Part shown: positions 48,481 through 61,680 of the stretch, piece by piece
Layout: every line of letters begins with the position of its first letter
Numbering within the stretch: position 1 is the stretch's first letter
NCBI RefSeq assembly: GCF_932274485.2
Contig: NC_065883.2
Span: forward strand, 16,738,222-16,802,221
Source of the DNA: Patella vulgata
Lineage: Eukaryota; Mollusca; Gastropoda; Patellidae
Direction: 5' to 3'
DNA: 64,000 bases
Notes under the pieces: generated by a model
The model's input: only the letters and a program-made list of their open reading frames with translations
Told to the model about the DNA's origin: nothing
Database searches by the model: none
Program-made: the position numbers and the translations under genes

Positions 48481-51084
48481 TGTATAGAACAGATGATCTT
48501 TACTTTTCTGATTCAATCTCTGAGCCTCGCGAGACCGTACCCAGCAGCATTGCACTAGGTTGTAGGAAAAATAACAATCAGGGCCCTTAGCGCCCCACTG
48601 CCAGTTAACGCCTGACTTTTTATGTATCAAAACCTGTCTAGATCAATGCGAGGGTGACAACGTGCCCACCCCCATTAAATCTCAATTGAAACGACTATAC
48701 CTTTATTGTTTTGGATCAAGACAACCCGTTGGAAAAATTTGTCTGTGATATCATCCACTGTGGAAGCAGAAATTAACTCTATATTAGTAATAGTAGTTTT
48801 TATAAAGTGCATTGGTATTTCTTCCCTATCCAGCTTAACGAAACAATAGCAACAGTATATAGAGAAGGTAACTACTGGTAACAAAATTTTGTTTAATTTC
48901 ACCTGAAATAGACCCCAACATCTGAAGAGATAACATGGTAGTGCATGCGAAGAGAATAGAATATTCAATTTTATCATTAATAAAAATTATTGTGCAGTTT
49001 AATTATCATGAACAAAACTGTTAGGCAGTTAGAGACTGATAGGCAGATTTCTTTATCCAAGTTTTTGCCTACAAAAATTTCTCACTTTTTAAATTAAAGG
49101 TACATGTATAGTATAAAATGGATATATTTAAGATTTTATTGAAAAAACCCCCAAAACTGGTGAAAAAAAAATGCATTGATTTTTTCATAACTGCATTTTT
49201 TAAAAAAAATTATGAGCCTAATAGGGAATTCTCTTTTAAAGTTGTGCTTCTCCCCTTTCTTTACATTGAAAGTATATTCTTTTATTTTTGTTCTCAAATG
49301 AACTCAATATAAAGGAATGTCATAAACCATTATTAAAACTTGTTTCATATTCAATTTGCTTGACATGCATCACATGATGGTAATTTAATGATGATTTAAA
49401 TTCCGTTGTCATGTGATGAAGAAGAAAGGGAGGTGTTTATTCCTGTTTTACAGCAATATTTACAGTCGTGACAACGAGGAAATATTAATCTTGAATATGA
49501 AAGAGTGAAAAAGAGAGCTAATTTATCAATTCCAACAATATTTACAAAAGAAAAACCAATTGTATTACAAAACGGGATCCAGGGTTGATTTTTGACAGCG
49601 TTATTGATTTTCTAAGAACCAGATGTTCAATTGTAAAAACCGACCAATGACAAGCCTTCTTTCTAAACACATAGTTCATCTCAGTTTACGATTTTCTTCA
49701 CTCAATTATATTGTTAAAAGATGCCAATAAATTTTGCACGTTTAAAGAAATTAGCCTTGTACAAGAATTCTTCCATTATAGCATTTTCTAAATGGTTTAG
49801 TTGAACTTTGAAAATTAGTTTTGATTTCGGTTTAAAGGGTTTTTATGTTTAAACAATTTTTTTTTAAAAAAAGAAGAAAATCTGTCTTAAGAAAAAAATA
49901 GAGGTATTGTAGGCTACTACATGTACCATACATATATTTTGTAGAAAAATATATTAAGATATTTGGAGATACTATAAAAAGAAATTATCTGTAACTTAGA
50001 ATTTACAAATTTTTTTTAAATGGATTGTTAGGGAAAAGAAAGTTTCTTGTTGCGAACTATGGAAATTTACTCACAGAAATTTTGCATTTGAATTATTTTT
50101 AGAATTTTTTTTTTTTGATGAATGTCCTTGCAGCCAGGGTAAGGTCAGTATCTCTATTTAGAAAATTCCCACCATGATGTCTTATTAATAATGTAAAGAT
50201 TGACAGGTGTCAATCATTGATCAGTTAGTTTGTCACCAGCTGAACAGATTATGGACACAACATACTGCGAGGCAAATGATATTAAATTTTCATGATTAAG
50301 ATATAAGTTTTAGCAAATATTAATTATTCATTTTATTAAAGTAGTTATTTTGATTGCAAAGCAAATATTGATTTTTGTTTTTAGAAAATTCATGATACGA
50401 GCGTATCTCAATATTGTATTTGTTCAAATTATTAACATAGTCTACTGAAGTCCATTGGGTATGTCCTTAGACGTGTTACGTATATGCAAATTATTGATTT
50501 CACAGATGTTTACAGTTAATAAGCCTCAGGGGTGAAGACAGGATTTTTTAAATGGGCAGTTTCAAAGTAGATTCTTGCCAAGCGGAGCAGTGCAAAATAT
50601 TTTTTTTTACCTTTTCTTACATTTTTGTCAAGAAAAACCCCACTGCAAAGGGAACTAAAAGTGCAATATTGTCCTGAAAAAATGGTTAAGATTTTTGATA
50701 ATATTAACTTTTCACAATTATATTAGCTATAAGTTTGTACAGTCAAAGCCAGATGAAATCAAGTGATTTTGTTTGATTGACTGATTGAATTACTGATGAT
50801 AACTGTCCACTTAATGTCCAATTACTTGATAATACTAGTTTTCTTTGATGATCAGACTGACCAAGTGGTCATTTAACCCTAGATGACCCCTCTATGAGAC
50901 AGAGGTCATACCAACCTACTTGGTAGGTCAGACATCTTCATCAACATCATATTAAGACCTGCACCATGATGGTTATATTAACAACAGCCAAAGCAGGGCT
51001 CTCACTTCTGGCTTTGCTCAAACGGACAAAGTTCAAATTTAGAAATCTGTTTTGGAAATACAATATAATATTTATTGAAGTCAC

Positions 51085-51440
51085 TGTTTGTCATTTGAGA
51101 GATTTTTAATCTTTTGCAAACTATATAATATTTTAAAAGTTTAAACTGTAATAGAAATGTCAGTTCTTGAAAATTTGGCAACATTTGTTATTCTCTGTCA
51201 GGGATATAAACAAGCCAGCACCACCAATATGTGACTATGCAAACAACACCACTTGTTTGGCTCCCCTTTCAAGTTTCCCATTAAACACTTGTCTGTGATA
51301 TTACCTTAGGTGGAAGCAGACATTAAGCCCTACTGACTGACTGACTGACCTATACATGTAAGTGTAGGGTAAAATCTTTTGATGAGCCTCTTTTTAATCT
51401 GATTATATCCAGGCCGGGAGATTATCCACCGTTGATATAT
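51085..51440 (+). repeat. Dispersed repeat, copy 2, with internal insertion
   Basis: It matches 41400-41670 up to CCAGCACCACC, and again from CTTTTGATGAGCCTCTTTTT. The extra segment between holds TTGTCTGTGATATTACCTTA, then GGTGGAAGCAGA, which also occurs at 48740-48772, and a (GACT)n run. Confidence 0.6.
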
Positions 51441-52188
51441 TTGTTTTGCTTTCTTAATTAAATTTAAGGTCGATTAAAATCTGTAAGAAATAAGGATTTT
51501 GTCTGAAAAATGAAAATGACATTCAATAGTTTTAAAAAATAAAGGAATAAGGGATAAAAACGTTTTTAAAGAAGAAACTTGGCTGATCAGTTATAATTTA
51601 ATTTTATATTTGAGATTTAGTGTACAGCCATTGAATAAATTGAGTCTTTAACTAATAAATATGTTGATAAAAGCAAATAATGTGTTCATTAATACAAATT
51701 GACCGACGAGCAGATTTTCAGGTGGTCATTTTTCTAGAAATAAAATCATCTGATTAAATACCTTGATATGAAATTAACCACGTATTGTAGTGCTCGTATT
51801 GTAATGATGGTATTAACTATTGACAAGTCAGATAATCTATATTTCTATGTGAGAACATGCCATATGTATAGGATAATATAATAATAATAAATTATTTTTA
51901 TTGTGTTTAATTAAGTTTTCATCTTTAACTACAGATTGATCAATAGATGAATAGTCACTCACAGCTTGTAGTATTCCATTGATGTTCAACAGAAAGAGAA
52001 TTTTTGATGTCTTAAGAAATAAATTTTTGTTATTTCATTTGAATTGTTGTATAGAGGCTGTCCAAGTACAACCCTTATTTATGGACATTAACTTTGATGA
52101 ATTTCTGTTCATGCAAGAATTGTTATAGATTTGTTTTACACGTATATTAACTATAGCCTACATATAGCCATTATATCATAACTATCAG

Positions 52189-52613
52189 AAGGAGCTAAGT
52201 CTTTAACTCAATATCATCCACAGTCTTTGACATTGCAAACACGACTTATTGGTCTATTTAAATCAACTTTGATGTTATTATCTTGCCTTGAAAAGTTGGG
52301 CTTTTGATATCCAATATTTAAGACAAAATGAAAATTTTAAAATTGGAACACAAATTGTGTGCCAGAATGCTTTTGAGCGTCAGTTGTATAAAGCAACTTG
52401 ATAAACAAGGCTAAACATAGCCTATAGGTAAGAGAATACTACCAGTGTAGACAGGAATAACCAGACGTCAAAGACTGCCATTCAATTCAGACTCTTCGCG
52501 AATTTCGTCGAAACAATTAAATGTAAATCAGTTTATATACATTGATATTACATGCGTTGCGACCCATCTAGTGTCCATTTCTAGGTGCCAAAGAATAGTG
52601 ATTTAGCTCCTTA
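52189..52613 (-). repeat. TTAA-ended TIR element, family M1
   Basis: The left end AAGGAGCTAAGTCTTTAACT and the right end GATTTAGCTCCTTAA are inverted. The internal blocks match the DPY30-intron copy at 3106-3611. Confidence 0.82.
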
Positions 52614-53467
52614 AAAAAATTCTGTGTTACTGCTTTCAACTTTGACCAAAGAATTAACATGGTTTGCAGCTAACAAAAAAACCCTCTTTCTGCCCTAAGA
52701 AGGGCAAAAGAAACAGTTTTCAAAGGGCTATAACTCTGATACAAATGTGATGAATATTCACAAAGACCATCCACATAATTGCACAGGTTTTACTCTAAAT
52801 TGCTGAGAATTTTTAAAATAATTACTGGAAAATCTTGGTTTCATCACTGCAATTTTGTAATAGAGATTTTTTTTTTAATTGGTAGTAGCTAGTGCATTTG
52901 TTGTTTGTTCATACTTGATGAGGCAATTAAATTTGAAGTCTTTAAAATGTTTTTAATAACTTATTCCAAGCAATTTAAATCAGTTCGATTGTTGCCTCCG
53001 GTAATTTAGATCTTCAATAACTGTCAAAAGGAATGATAATGAAGACAGAAATCTTAAGATTAAAATGTAAATTCATTGATAAATCCATTTTGTGTCAGTA
53101 ATTCTTACTCCTCACGATTAATAAAGGATGTTATCAATCAAAAAGTATGCTTTTTATTAATGTGATATATTATCAATGATAAATTAATATAACAATTATA
53201 TACACCCATTTGATTAAGTAGGGGTGGGTAGGGTGTTGGGCATATGGTTTGTGAATGTAATAAGTCGGGCAGTGGAGGAGGTGGAACCTGCACTTAATGC
53301 TTAAAGGGGGGGTGGGGTGGGAGATCAACCACATTTACAAATGCGATACCACTATCGTGCAAGCATGTGCTAAACACCGACCAATCAAATTAATCCCAGT
53401 ACCATTGTAATTGTGATAAGGACAAAAAACAAGACAACTGGGTTCATTGGCACTTTTATCATAGTCA

Positions 53468-53687
53468 TGCAGGACGGAGGGGCTGACAAGGAAAGCTGTC
53501 TAGTCGTTCGGATGTGTACACATTGGCATGCACGTAAAAGATCCCTTGGCAGTTGGAATTCGATATAGGAGTAGGCCTTAGTGCCGCTGTCCGGGCAAAA
53601 TTCCCCTCATAGCACACTGTATGGCGTATGCCCGTCTTCATTAGCCCAGTTCGGAGCAAAACAGTAGGGCGTTAAACCGCATTTCAT
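53468..53687 (+). repeat. SINE family B, 5'-truncated, 14-bp perfect target duplication
   Basis: TTTTATCATAGTCA is found at 53454-53467 and 53688-53701. The body runs from the GCAGGACGGAGGGGCTGACA module to GGGCGTTAAACCGCATTTCA. Confidence 0.93.
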
Positions 53688-54567
53688 TTTTATCATAGTC
53701 AAAATCCATGAAACATATGATTTATTGCAAACTTTATTTTGGTAAGAAGTTTGAACTACACCAGTGATCAAGCATAGTTGATTCTACCCAGTAACAAATT
53801 TTGCACAGGAGATAGTGATAGCAGGTTTTCTAGGAGTAGTAAGCATGCTCTGCCTCATGTATGATATACACCAATACTATGAGACCCATACCCTTTCAGT
53901 AGATTAACTGGATCTGAGAAGTACAAAAGAACTAAGACAATTGCTATATTGGCGCTATCGAGCAGCTTTTAACTGGATTTTGGGCACCTGATAAATGAAT
54001 GAAATAATAAATAATATTAATTATTAATAACAAGTAATTTAAGGTATATTATTATCATATTGTAAGAAAAATAACAATAATGTTTATCATTATCACATTG
54101 TAAGAAAATATAACAACACAGCAATATACATACACAAAAAATACTATACTACTGGGAATGTAACAATAAATGTTATCATATGGTTTTGGTTTTACGACAT
54201 CTTGAAATATACCAGTTACTACTGTTGATGAGTGTAAAAACAAACTTATGTAATACGATAGCTGTGAGAGTTTCTGCTATCACCTTTACATCAAATAACA
54301 CATTACCTCATGTATATACCTACCAATAATATATAAATAACTCTACCTTTTACCTACATGTAGATTTATACAATATATAATGAAAAATAAAATGATGGTT
54401 TTGAAATATACATTGATAGGTAAACATATTGCACAAGAAAGGCTTATTTTTGGGTACAGTGAAAGGAAAACTTTATAGTTACCTATTCTTTCACCAGTTG
54501 TGGCTAGCGGTACAGATCGATTTAAGTGTATCAGTAGGAATACATGGATATTTAAGCCATTCAGATG

Positions 54568-55290
54568 CTTAAAGGTGCATTATTTAAGATTTAGTTAAAC
54601 TGCTGGTTGTGTATGCTATATTAGTTCAAAAAAAGATAATGAAAAGTGTATACATGAAAATTCCAGTCAAATTACTTTTTTCTGAGCAAAGTTATGAGTG
54701 TTTAAGTTTTCACAATATAAACAAAGTCTTGATTATCAATTTTTAGATAAATTATTAAATGTGATTGTGTTTTAATTGATGTTCTAGAGAGTCAATTATG
54801 GGCTTTTCATGTGAATAAATGTCTAATTAAAGCGGCATTGGGTAAGGTTACATAAAGAGCTGACAGTTCTTGCTATAATAGTTAAAAAACAGATAATGAA
54901 AAGAGAATATGATGAAAATTTCAGTCAAATTACTTCACTCTGAGCCTAGATAGCGATACAATTATAGGCTAGCCTCAATTGTCATTACTACGGTTTTTAC
55001 AATAATTAACAAAGTTTCGATTATCCATTTTTATGGTAACTGCATCCAACACAAAACGTATTTAAATCTACTAAATATTGCAGGCATCCGATTGCATTGA
55101 GAGTTTATTATGGTCTTGGTAAGTCAATTAATGTCTCAATAATAATTTATATAACATTTCAGGCCTAAAGAAAGACCTGCAATAGGTAGAGTTAGCTCTT
55201 GCCTAATGTATGTTTAATGATTTATATAACATTTGAATCCAAATCAAAGACTGACAATAGGCACATTTAGCTCTTGTATAATGCTTCTTT
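54568..55290 (+). repeat. TTAA-ended TIR element, family M2, two joined copies
   Basis: A first partial copy begins TTAAAGGTGCATTATTTAAG (54569). A second begins TTAAAGCGGCATTGGGTAAG (54826) and ends TTTAGCTCTTGTATAATGCT, then TCTTTAA (to 55292). The end is the complement of the family start TTAAAGATGCATTATGTAAG. Confidence 0.75.
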
Positions 55291-55793
55291 AAAGGAGCTA
55301 AATCGCTAAAATTTTGGACCCAGAAATTGACACAAATGGGTCGTAACGCATATGATAATGTAATAGGAATATATATATAAACTGATTTACATTCAATCGT
55401 TTCCATTTTTACTCCAATATCAAATCAGTTACGTTCGGCGAAATATGTCAGAAGTCTCAATCGAATGAAAATCTCTAGCGTGTGGTTATTCTAGTCTACA
55501 TAGTATTTATTGGGCATACTCTCACGATATGAATATGCCGTCACCGTTTGACATGACTTGTTGAATGTCTAGCCTCATTCTTCGAGTCCCTTGTTAGAAT
55601 AACGCATTATGGTACACGATTCGTATACCAACGGTAAAATGTTTATTTTGTCTTAAATATTGGATATCAGAAGCCCATATTTTCCCGGTACGATCACAAC
55701 ATCAATGTTGATTTAAATTGACAAATAATTTGTGTTTTCAATGTCGAAGATTTTGGATGATATTGAGTTAGAGACTTAAATTAGCTACTTTAA
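55289..55793 (+). repeat. TTAA-ended TIR element, family M1, both ends intact
   Basis: The left TIR TTAAAGGAGCTAA (55289-55301) and right TIR TTAGCTACTTTAA (55781-55793) match at 12 of 13 bases. The left TTAA is also the last four bases of the M2 element, so the two elements share one target site. Confidence 0.85.
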
Positions 55794-55829
55794 GTTGAGC
55801 TGGTTTACAAACCCAGGAAATTGTTGAGC

Positions 55830-55998
55830 TACATTAACTTTGTCGAATTTGTTGTCTGAATAAAGGTGGGGCAACTAAATTTGTCGGATTTGTTGTGTGA
55901 ATTAAGGTGGGGCAACTAAACCAGTTTAATCACACCTGTTTCCAAGCTGACTTACCTTGAACTTCTAAATAGTCCCAAGCTGACTTATCTTGACCTTC
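55830..55998. repeat. Two local tandem duplications
   Basis: A unit of about 48 bp ending GGTGGGGCAACTAAA is present twice (55845-55920). A 33-bp unit with CCAAGCTGACTTA-CTTGA is present twice (55938-56005). Confidence 0.75.
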
Positions 55999-57927
55999 TG
56001 AATGAGTTATAATTACTAGCTTCAGCTATATCTTCGAGCATGTCCATTTGATCACCTTTTGAGGAAATTGTTGGTTTCAGGTAGGAAATATGAGTGTCAG
56101 TGGTGCATCTATAACATCAAACAATCACTGTCAAAACAGTTAATTTCATTTCCATCTCTTATATCTGACCTGTTCTTTGCACTTCTAAATGCATACTCCT
56201 CGCAGTGTTTCGTTTGATTAGAGCTAATCCCACTACTTACTGCTGTAAAGAAAGCAAATTCTTGTTCTAAATTATGACTGGTCAATAGTCCGATTAACAA
56301 CCAATAGGTAACTGCGTAACAATACCAAACAGAGCACCAAAATGGACCAAATATGTTTACATAACGTTACGTCATGACTCACGATTTTATTATGCTCATT
56401 TAACCAGTGCATAGCAGAATATTGCAGAAAAACTAATTGTGTGACAAACGAGGCTATCAACACGGATATAATGTAAACAATACTGTTTTGAGACGAAAAA
56501 CACTTTCACCAATTTTAATACCTTAAATCACTGTCCAAAGTTTTAGGGAAGGCTCCTGATTAAAAGAAGGGCTATCATGTTGCTGTGCTTGGGGATAGAT
56601 TTGATTGAACAGGAAGAATAGACACACTCCCTCAAAAGCACAAGTATCAGAAGCTAATCAAGCAATGGCCAGAGAGGGATTTCTCAGGCCATTACTTCAG
56701 GAATATGTTCTAAATGGGAACCTGAAATTTATAAAGTTCCATACTGTGAATCAATATTAGAGATGATTTATTCTGGAAATCTGATGAGAAGAAGGATCGT
56801 AGCAAACCAGTGCTAGTGGCCAGAAATACTTCTTTTGGCTTGTCAAGATTTATTACATGTTTTTAAGAAATATATTTTTATGATATTGATCGATCATAAA
56901 GAACGTAAAATAACAACCTTTGTTCACTTTATTGCATATAAAGATTGATAATAGTTATTAGTTTCTCATAAAAACTATTTTTTTATAAAAAAAAGTTTTA
57001 TTGTCTATTGTTATAATTTAAAATGCTTTAAGAATAAACAATGAGAAAAATTAAAAGTACAGTTATCTTTATCCACTTTGGAAACACCATTATTACAACA
57101 TTATTAACTAATATAACAACTAAAATATGGTAGCTGGAATATTAAAAGATAATAGATTTTCCATAGAACGAACACTCCTAGTTTGTTATAATATCTCTGT
57201 ATAAGTTCATCAAGTACAATGTCATATAGGTGCATACTTAAAAAAAACAGTGTAAACAATATTTCCCATACCTGCCATTATCTTTTTTTTTTTTAAAAAA
57301 AAAGAGACATTAAATTGAGTACCAGTAGACTAAATTAAAAGCTATCAAAAGATTTATCAAACCATTAACCCATATTATAAGACAAAACCTTAGTGAAATT
57401 ATTAATAGTTCGTTTATTTTTGTTTCGTTTATCATGCTGCTGTAAAGGATTGTACCTTTTGCATAGTGATGGGATTTACTGTTCAGTTCTGGTCAAAATT
57501 ATGCCGAAATTGACTTTGTATAGTCGACAGAAGGCAAGTCTGTGTTACAGACTTGAATTAGCAGATCACTTCAATAAGTGACGTAATTGAGATGTCAATC
57601 GACATCATTATGGATAATTCTGGCAACGATATGATTAATACATGTACTCTCTGATCATTCAAAGAAACAAAACTGCCAAAAGAGCCGGTCAAATTAGTTC
57701 TGTATCATGAGATAACTATTATTTCCATAGATTTGAAGCCTGTCTACTTTATTATTTACGAAGCTGTAATAGTAGTTACCAGTGTGCAGTCCTTTTCCTT
57801 AATTAGCTCTTAGCCTGTAACTTATTGGTAGCATGAAATAATTTTAAATAGGAAAAAAAGGGAGAGTCTCAGGTATATAAATAATTCTTAAAAGGTTTTA
57901 AACATTATCTTATTTGTATATTTTCAG

Positions 57928-57976
57928 AGGTCGTATACACTGATGGTGGAGGCATGGGATGAAGATGGAGGAAGGG
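57928..57976 (+). CDS. JAG1: Jagged/Serrate Notch ligand, second coding exon (49 nt, MNNL continuation)
   Basis: TTTTCAG is followed by an exon encoding RSYTLMVEAWDEDGGR (residues 114-129) and one extra base, then GTAAGA at 57977. It joins FEFAWT from the previous exon in frame, giving LPFEFAW-T-RSYTLMVEAW, the same join as in vertebrate JAG1, where LPFSFAWP meets RSYTLLVEAWD. The human counterpart is a 52-nt exon as I recall, one codon longer and of the same phase. The rest of the gene is outside the window. No open-frame scan would find this exon; it rests on homology plus both splice sites. Confidence 0.95.
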
Positions 57977-58099
57977 GTAAGACCATTTTTTTGAAGTTGG
58001 AATGTAGTCCTACAAACTTATATAGGGGTTTTGATCTGGGATTATGTATCTGCAAGGGGCAAAACACAAGAATCTAAGACAAGTGCAGCTTCCAAATAA

Positions 58100-58190
58100 A
58101 ACATAATAATTTGAAAAATACCTAATAATTTGGAAAATACCTAATAATTTGGAAAATACCTAATTGGGAAAATTTGAAAAATACATAATA
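58100..58190. repeat. 20-bp tandem repeat just after JAG exon 2
   Basis: TACCTAATAATTTGGAAAA is repeated about four times. Confidence 0.85.
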
Positions 58191-59814
58191 ACAATAATGT
58201 TGTTCATATCACTCATATGGAATGACACAATAAGGGGAGTTTCTCCATTATGCTTCCTGAAGAAGTTCCTAATGGTGAGTTCAAGGGTTGGGGGAGAGGA
58301 TTTCGCTTTTGCCGGAGTCGTATAGAGATGTATGCAGGGGTAGAACAGAGTTACAATATTGTAAATTACCCTAGCTTTTGGTAGTGCATCTTCAAATTAA
58401 AAAAAAACTGTATGTGTTATGTAGTCAATGTGTGTGGTGGATAGGGTCTGGTATCTGGCCTCAAAAGCTATATAATATATGTTGATTTGTATGAAGTGTC
58501 CTGAAAATTATATTAAGTGTGAAATTTATGAGTGACTAGGGTTGATAAGAGGATGACCTGGGTGAGTAAACTGTGGAAGTTAAAGAAGAGATTTAATTGA
58601 TTTGTAACTGATCATCACCATAACACTCATCACATCATTTAACACTTCACTTAACAAATGGTCAGTCTATCTTAATTGTCTTTTGATTGGAATTTATCAG
58701 GGTTTTTTCTGAGATTTAATTGACTAGCAGCTCATTAGTTGTATTCCTCACCTTGACAATCGTGAGGTCAACTTACACTTTATTAAACCAGTGAGGGTCT
58801 AAACACTTCTCTCTCTATTAACATCTGGTCACTGGGTGAGCATTGATTGATGTTTCTCATAATCCGTTGTACATGGAGTTAGGCCCTAAACCATTCCATA
58901 CTTGAGTTGTATTTCCTTTAGGTGTAGGATCCAGAGGCCCAACCCTGCTTAGACTCGATTTACGGGGTCTGGTTGGAAATGGCATCTACAGCGTTTCATT
59001 TTTCCAAATTTTCTGGGGGAGTCCACCCAGACACCCTGTCATAGATTTTGCGTCTTTGGCTCTAGAAAATTTTTACACCACCACCACCACAATATGGAGA
59101 TTTGAAATTTCTGTGACCTCCCTGCTTAAAATCCTTGAATCTAAGTTGAAATGTACAGAGAATTAGATATAAGGGCTGTCATCTGTTATTCTATTCTTTG
59201 ATTGTATTATTAACACGAAGCCATTTTTTCGACTATAACATTGAAGTTCTGTCTTGGCCCCCCAACTGCCTTGTGTATCCATGTCATAAGACAACCTTGT
59301 TCGGTCAGTCCTGACGTTTAACGTCCACTTCTACCAAGGGTGATATTGAGACAAGACAGCCCTGATGGTATTTATATTTAAATATTAATCCATTCACATT
59401 GAGAGAGATGTAGATTTGATAAAGATATCACCTTTCAATTAAATCAAACTATCAACAGGTCTGTTAACAATTAGCCACCTATTGTAGTAATAATGAGTGG
59501 TCAGTGTTAATTAATGTCCATCTGTTGCTTGAGACTTAATATTACTGTCTAACTGAGCTAGAAGTGAGTTACATTAACTGATTAATGTTTCTGCCCTACA
59601 GTACTGAAAGGTTGCTTTAACCAGAAGGAACGACTGCCCATATGCTGCCCAATTTAGGATTCTGCAGTGGTCCCCATCCACTTGTAATTAATAAAATTTA
59701 CAATAAAATAACTTGTAACTAAAAAAATTAGTGTTTAAAAGTCAATACAAAAAAGAGTAAAACAGTGATGTACTCAAGATTTGTGTGGAGGGAACAAGAT
59801 CTCGAAAGTGGTTT

Positions 59815-59960
59815 CATGTTACTCAAACTGTTAGGGCATTGTCACTGGACTCTCGGCTAGAATGTCCCAGGGTTGAATCCCAGTATGAGCAATAAAGAAG
59901 TCAGCATTCAGTCTGGTGTTAGTGTATATTAAAAAGAAAAGTTTTGTCTTGTCTTATTGT
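59815..59960 (+). repeat. SINE-like relic with B-box
   Basis: AGGGTTGAATCCCAGTATGA has a B-box-like core preceded by a diverged tRNA-like segment. It ends in a TCTTGTCTTA tail. Confidence 0.45.
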
Positions 59961-60241
59961 TTTTATCTGAACTGTTTTACTAGTGATGGGATAAGATTAA
60001 ATGTTTTATTTTGAAAGATTAAGCTGAAGTCTGTTTACTAATTTTAGTTTCATTTTGGAGTTATTGTATCTATAAGTGGAGTTTGAAAATGAATTGGTGG
60101 AAATGTCGCTGTCCCCGCAGAATTCTTCTCCTAGCATTGCACACACAAGCATAGAAATGAAAACTATTTTATCATACTTTGGTCTCGGAATGACCAAAGT
60201 ATTTTGTTGACAAAACTTTAATCCATATTCCATTCCATTCT

Positions 60242-60384
60242 ACCTCGTGGGTTTTCTCTGGGTGCTCTGGTTTGCTCCCACTGCTAAAATACCCCTATGC
60301 ACAAGCAAATATTGAAATAAAATTTAACCATATGTTAGTACCAAAATGACCTAGTTTGTGTCTGTCAAGTGGACTTAAACCCCA

Positions 60385-60419
<35 letters not shown>
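60242..60419 (+). repeat. SINE family A, 5'-truncated
   Basis: CCTCGTGGGTTTTCTCTGGG through AATATTGAAATAAAATTTAA to TCAAGTGGACTTAAACCCCA and a (CT)n tail at 60386-60418. Confidence 0.85.
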
Positions 60420-60420
<1 letters not shown>

Positions 60421-60941
60421 ATCTAATCTCTAATATTTTATCAATTTACTAACCAAAGCAGATTATATTTCCCAGACTGTTTTGATATTTCTGGCATAGA
60501 AAAAAATGAAGAGACTAATACCACAGCACTACCTTGACCATAACTTGATATCATGACTTTATCAGAAAACATGAAAATCATTAAAACACATAATTATATT
60601 GAATGTCTAGAACTTGTAAGAGTCGTAAAAAATATATGATCCGTTTTACAATGTGTGATGCTACCATATGCTTGTAACACATTTATAACAAAACGGTTTG
60701 CCATAAATTTTATAGTGTAGCTTCAGTAGCTCTATGTAGTGGTTAAATCTTTGTAACAGGTTTCTCTGTGGAACTGAAGAATTCAATCAAGGTGTTCAGT
60801 ACATTACATTTCTAAAAAGATCTATCTAAATCTGATTTTGAATATTTGATTCATCCAAAAGTATAGAATTAGATTAAAACATCCGCTGAGAAATTTTAAT
60901 AGTAAAACGACTTTATTCTGTTGTAATTATACTTGAAATTA

Positions 60942-61342
60942 AAGATGCATTATGTAAGATTTAGTTAAAGAACTGGCCATTCTTGCTATAATAGTTCAAA
61001 AAAAGATAATGGAAAATGAGTATATTGAAAATTTCATTCAAATTACTATATGCTAAAGTTTTGACAAGAAATAGCCTGATGATTGCTGATTGCCAAATCA
61101 TATTTCAGATTGTCAATTACTTATACTAACGCCACGATAATAAACTGCCATACTATCGTTTTAAGGTAGATATGGTGGACATTGTCTAATCCACTCAATA
61201 TCTAAGCCAATTAATGGTATAAATCGTTGATTATGGGCTTTTCATGTGAATAAATGCATAAATAATAATTTATGTAACATTTGAAGCCAGGAAAAAAAGA
61301 TATGCAATAGATAGTTTTAGATCTTGTAGAATGCCTCTTCAA
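60942..61342 (+). repeat. TTAA-ended TIR element, family M2
   Basis: It starts TTAAAGATGCATTATGTAAG and ends TAGATCTTGTAGAATGCCTC, then TTCAAG. It contains TATGGGCTTTTCATGTGAAT, which is shared with 54790. Confidence 0.78.
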
Positions 61343-61680
61343 GGACGAAATAAAACCAGGATTGAATTTCAAGTACAGTTTATATCCCTTTATAGAGCAC
61401 AATCTGAAATTCCAAGTGTGCTGCAAGAGGAAGCAAAAATTTTATAAGTGTTCCCAAAATACAAAATTTCAAATTGATGTGGGATACATTACAAAATAAT
61501 GTTCCGTAGATCACAGTACCATATGCTATAAGAAACGATGAAGCAATATTTTTGTTAAACTAATGTCAATATTATTAAATATATCTGTGTGCTATGGTAA
61601 ACAAGTTTTGAATTTTTATTTTAAGCTTTGAGAAATTTGTTGTCTGTTTTTATCATTGACCCTAACTCATATGTTTACTT

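Larger units (their letters stand above)
24020..57927 (+). other. JAG intron of 33.9 kb
   Basis: The intron is bounded by GTGAGT and TTTTCAG in phase 0 and is filled mainly with repeats listed separately. The stretches 29840-32000, 33000-34480, 37020-39370, 39820-41390, 42370-43890, 45000-46260, 49000-51080 and 52620-53450 are AT-rich with no gene recognised. No nested host gene was found. The alternative, that the two exons belong to different genes, is excluded by the in-frame domain continuity. Confidence 0.9.
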
